A stretch of 52,960 nucleotides of DNA from CAYWGR01 sp964458015 (GTDB taxonomy: Bacteria; Planctomycetota; Planctomycetia; Pirellulales; Thermoguttaceae). Numbering within the stretch: the stretch's first letter is position 1; every line of letters starts with the position of its first letter. The stretch covers positions 1 through 52,960 of the forward strand of contig CAYWGR010000012.1 in NCBI GenBank assembly GCA_964458015.1, given 5' to 3'. The notes below the pieces were generated by a model. That model saw only the letters and a program-made list of their open reading frames with translations, was not told the origin of the DNA and searched no databases. Position numbers and translations under genes: made by a program. Positions 50,553 through 52,960 of this stretch are shown one piece after another.

Positions 50553-50714
50553 AAGCACCAATGTTGAGAAATGGAAAGGAGAATGCTTAACGACCTGACC
50601 GCAAGATGTGCCTGCGAGTGCGGCGTTAGATGTGTTGTTCAGGAGAATTCCATTCTTCGGATAGGTTCCGAAAGCCCACGAACAACAACAGCTTTTTTAA
50701 GAAAGGGTGTTCGA

Positions 50715-51452
50715 ATGATTCGAAGTTATTTCAGAATCATAGCGATCATGACAGGCCTGATCGTTGCATCGCAACTTCAGGCGTCGACGATCGACGTGAC
50801 GACCTCGGGCAACTGGATTGGCCAATACGGTCAGAGCGGGTATATCCTGAACAACTACCTTGGAACCGTCGGTACTTGGGTCTACCCCGCCAGCACGACA
50901 AACGATCTCACATTACTTCCGAACTACGTATCAAGCTATGCGTACAGCGGCGGCGCCATGCAATTCAAATGGAACGCGGCAAGTAATAATTCGTGGTATC
51001 TGCAAGATCCCCGGGACCCAACGGGGCTGCGAGAGAATGGCATGGTATATGACGGCGACTACGCGCCCACGTATTCGACGGTTTTCACAATCAGCCTGAC
51101 ATTAACGGCCGATGCACCTGCCTTCCAACTGGCGTTGTATTCGTCGGATAACGGCTCTAACAACGGCCGTGGCGTCGCTATTGCGACCCAGTGGAACGGC
51201 GAGGCCGTTGCATTTGATTCTGTGGACCTTGTGGGCTCAAGCATGGGCAGCGGCGAATGGGGCGTATTCAACGTGACTCCAAATGGCCGAACCCAATTGG
51301 ACATTAATTGCACCTTCAGTCCGACATCTTCCGCCAAAGAGGGCAACATTATGGGCGTGATGTTCCATACTGTCCCCGAACCGGGTTCTGTCGTACTGTT
51401 GGCTACCGGCCTAATGGCTTTGTTGACCTATGCCTGGCAGAAACGGCAGTAG
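50715..51452 (+). CDS. PEP-CTERM sorting domain protein (locus 2, first)
   Basis: A secreted protein of 245 residues. It has a signal peptide (IRSYFRIIAIMTGLIVASQL, ending near QAS), a Ser/Asn/Thr/Tyr-rich middle (NWIGQYGQSGYILNNYLGTV) and a PEP-CTERM tail: VPEPGSVVLLATGLMALLTY, then AWQKRQ. The middle resembles the next gene, so the two are probably tandem paralogues. The start at 50715 (MIRSYFRI) gives the signal peptide; an earlier ATG at 50571 is less likely. Confidence 0.9.
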   Translation: MIRSYFRIIAIMTGLIVASQLQASTIDVTTSGNWIGQYGQSGYILNNYLGTVGTWVYPASTTNDLTLLPNYVSSYAYSGGAMQFKWNAASNNSWYLQDPRDPTGLRENGMVYDGDYAPTYSTVFTISLTLTADAPAFQLALYSSDNGSNNGRGVAIATQWNGEAVAFDSVDLVGSSMGSGEWGVFNVTPNGRTQLDINCTFSPTSSAKEGNIMGVMFHTVPEPGSVVLLATGLMALLTYAWQKRQ

Positions 51453-51547
51453 AAGTTTCCGATGTTGGTTGGGAAGATGAGAATGAGGTGCTTTAAGAAT
51501 CAGTTTCCGTCGATTTTCTTTTCCCCCTTTTTTTCAGGAGGTGTGTT

Positions 51548-52339
51548 ATGAGAGGTATCGGTTTTCTGCGTCTGGCCCTCGCGGTTCTGCTGGTGATCGT
51601 CGTCGTTGTTCCGGTTCAGGCTTCCACAATCTCGTATACCGGTAGTGATACGACCACTTTGGGCAATTGGCGCACCGCGGCCCCCGACGCTGACGCCAAA
51701 TACGGCACGGATGGTTATGTGATGCTCTATTATGCACAAGCGCTGAATCAAGGCTACAGCGGCGATAATCAGTGGAACGTCAGCCGCGATCTTGCCGCGG
51801 TGCCAACCTACATGAACGCCGGCTATTCCTATGGTGGTTTCAGCTCGAACGGCGGTTCCGACGGCGGCACGAATGAGGCTACCGACCGACCTTCCGTCAC
51901 CCTGGAAGACCCCACCACGCTCACCAAGCGAGCATTAGGCCACATTTATGGTTACGTGCGATCCGATAGCAGCACGAACATGGCTGACGGTAACTTAGCT
52001 GCATCTTTCACTATGGCGTCGGATAAGAAATTCAATCTGGAGATCTATGCGGGGCATAACAACGCCAACCTCGCGTGGACTCAGAGTTATATCGTGAGCG
52101 TCGGCAGCGCATCGGCTTCAAGCGATATCATCCGATCTGTCAACGGTATTTGGCAGGTATTCACGGTGGACGCTAAAGCCGGAGATGTCGTTACGGTGAC
52201 GGCAAACTGCCAAGCGTTTGACGCAGGAACGATCATGACGGCAATTGCCTTTGATCCCGTACCGGAACCAAGCACTATTGTATTGCTGTCTATGGGAGTG
52301 ATCGGTCTTCTGGCCTACGCATGGCGGAAGCGGAAATAG
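51548..52339 (+). CDS. PEP-CTERM sorting domain protein (locus 2, second)
   Basis: A secreted protein of 263 residues. The signal peptide is FLRLALAVLLVIVVVVPVQA. The body starts STISYTGSDTTTLGNWRTAA and has YGTDGYVMLYYAQALNQGYS, close in type to the preceding protein. The PEP-CTERM tail is VPEPSTIVLLSMGVIGLLAY, then AWRKRK. AGGAGGTG lies about nine bases before the ATG. It follows the first PEP-CTERM gene by 95 bases. Confidence 0.92.
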   Translation: MRGIGFLRLALAVLLVIVVVVPVQASTISYTGSDTTTLGNWRTAAPDADAKYGTDGYVMLYYAQALNQGYSGDNQWNVSRDLAAVPTYMNAGYSYGGFSSNGGSDGGTNEATDRPSVTLEDPTTLTKRALGHIYGYVRSDSSTNMADGNLAASFTMASDKKFNLEIYAGHNNANLAWTQSYIVSVGSASASSDIIRSVNGIWQVFTVDAKAGDVVTVTANCQAFDAGTIMTAIAFDPVPEPSTIVLLSMGVIGLLAYAWRKRK

Positions 52340-52346
52340 GTTTTGA

Positions 52347-52452
52347 GATTTGGGATTTGGAGATTTGGGATTTTAGATCGAGGAACATTAATCGCTGGAC
52401 AATGAGGATCTACTACCATGTTGCCAAGAAATAAAATCCCAAATCCCAAATC
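52347..52452 (+). promoter_or_regulatory. Inverted repeat enclosing the DUF1559 start codon
   Basis: GATTTGGGATTTT (52362-52374) is the exact complement of AAAATCCCAAATC (52433-52445); a second GATTTGGGATTTGG copy starts at 52347. The loop contains the likely ribosome-binding region and the ATG at 52418, and the right arm is within codons 6-10. The arms belong to the AATCCC repeat family. Confidence 0.5.
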
Positions 52453-52960
52453 AACCAATTCTAAATTCAGGAACGGGTTCACGCTCGTCGAGTTGCTTGT
52501 GGTCATCACGATCATCGGCATTCTGATTTCATTGCTTCTTCCGGCAGTGCAATCGGCGCGAGAGGCAGCGCGCCGATTGCAATGCAGCAATAACTTGAAG
52601 CAACTGGGCTTGGCTTGCCTTTCACAGGAACAGGCCTATGGTTTCTTTCCGACCGGCGGCTGGGGCTGCTGGCTGCTGGCCGACCCCGACCGCGGCTTCG
52701 GCAAAACGCAGCCGGGCGGTTGGGTCTATAGCATTTTGCCCTACATCGAGCAAAACACCCTGCGTCAACTCGGCTCGGGCTTGGCCGACAAGACAACCAC
52801 GAATCAGCAGTTGATGCAAACGCCGTTGTCGGTGGTCAATTGCCCCACGCGGCGGCAAGTCATGTTGTATCCCCCCCGTGCCGGAGCCGCTTCCCAAGCT
52901 CGCAGGGAGGATGCGGCTTGCGGCGGCAACAGGCATCTCCCGGACCAGTATCATGGCGAG
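52418..52960 (+). CDS. DUF1559 protein with type IV pilin-like N-terminus (locus 2; cut by window end)
   Basis: The first 181 codons of a DUF1559 protein running off the window. The leader MLPRNKIPNPKSTNSKFRN carries repeat-derived IPNPKS. It is followed by the prepilin motif GFTLVELLVVITIIGILISL and LLPAVQSAREAARRLQCSNN. Next come AYGFFPTGGWGCWLLADPDR, YSILPYIEQNTLR and LSVVNCPTRRQVMLYPPRAG, as in the family. It is the last visible gene of locus 2, in the same position as the DUF1559 gene of locus 1. Confidence 0.92.
   Translation, partial: MLPRNKIPNPKSTNSKFRNGFTLVELLVVITIIGILISLLLPAVQSAREAARRLQCSNNLKQLGLACLSQEQAYGFFPTGGWGCWLLADPDRGFGKTQPGGWVYSILPYIEQNTLRQLGSGLADKTTTNQQLMQTPLSVVNCPTRRQVMLYPPRAGAASQARREDAACGGNRHLPDQYHGE

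Overview
The window looks like a chromosomal stretch from a planctomycete, most likely of the Pirellulales type. The evidence is the gene families. There are three DUF1559 proteins with type IV pilin-like N-termini, three PEP-CTERM proteins, three ECF sigma factors (two fused by a 4-base overlap to a FecR-like membrane protein), a Ser/Thr kinase with C-terminal membrane helices, a large B12-dependent ribonucleotide reductase, and a small basic protein typical of the phylum. A run of exactly 10 N at 27610-27619 splits tatC, so this is probably a scaffolded draft or metagenome assembly. Intergenic space is large and full of short palindromic repeats. No phage, transposase, CRISPR array, tRNA or rRNA was seen.

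Layout. 1-575 is a palindrome array. 576-9061 holds mixed housekeeping and signalling genes: an MBL-fold hydrolase, a P-loop kinase-like protein, a HEAT/TPR protein, a stand-alone STN-repeat protein, an FGE-like lipoprotein, an MFS transporter and a CHASE/HD-GYP sensor. 9369-14264 is surface locus 1: ECF sigma, FecR-lectin protein, PEP-CTERM protein, lipoprotein, DUF1559. 14672-16255 is folC, carrying an in-frame stop and an in-frame palindromic insertion. 16535-17656 is a CinA-like/NadD-like fusion. 17845-23408 is a signalling run: coiled-coil membrane protein, double FHA-like protein, Ser/Thr kinase, membrane protein, ECF sigma, and a possible anti-sigma. 23507-31723 holds a small basic protein, a secreted protein, lexA, manA, tatC, a zinc-ribbon DUF1559 protein and clpX. 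32042-35700 holds a flavin reductase-like protein and nrdJ, the latter preceded by a likely tandem NrdR site. 36113-41148 holds a DUF2585 protein and, on the minus strand, fur/perR, ferritin, peroxiredoxin, a metal permease and a flavodiiron protein, which form a likely oxidative-stress and metal regulon. 41347-44161 is rplU, rng and a DUF2344 protein. 44372-47304 is a regulatory PTS (hpf, ptsN, ptsH, ptsI). 47836-52960 is surface locus 2, with the same gene order as locus 1 and cut by the window edge.

How the genes may work together. The two surface loci share one architecture: an ECF sigma factor, a translationally coupled single-pass FecR protein with a carbohydrate-binding-like outer domain, PEP-CTERM secreted proteins, and a pilin-like DUF1559 protein. 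This suggests a duplicated module that couples glycan sensing to surface protein production. Both FecR genes carry, at the same place, an in-frame block of low-complexity repeat DNA that also occurs between genes elsewhere in the window. Separately, three copies of a roughly 280-355 base composite intergenic element share conserved ends and a hairpin with one compensatory base-pair change. These are the two most unusual signals.

All calls come from reading the sequence by eye. No database search, alignment or folding program was run.
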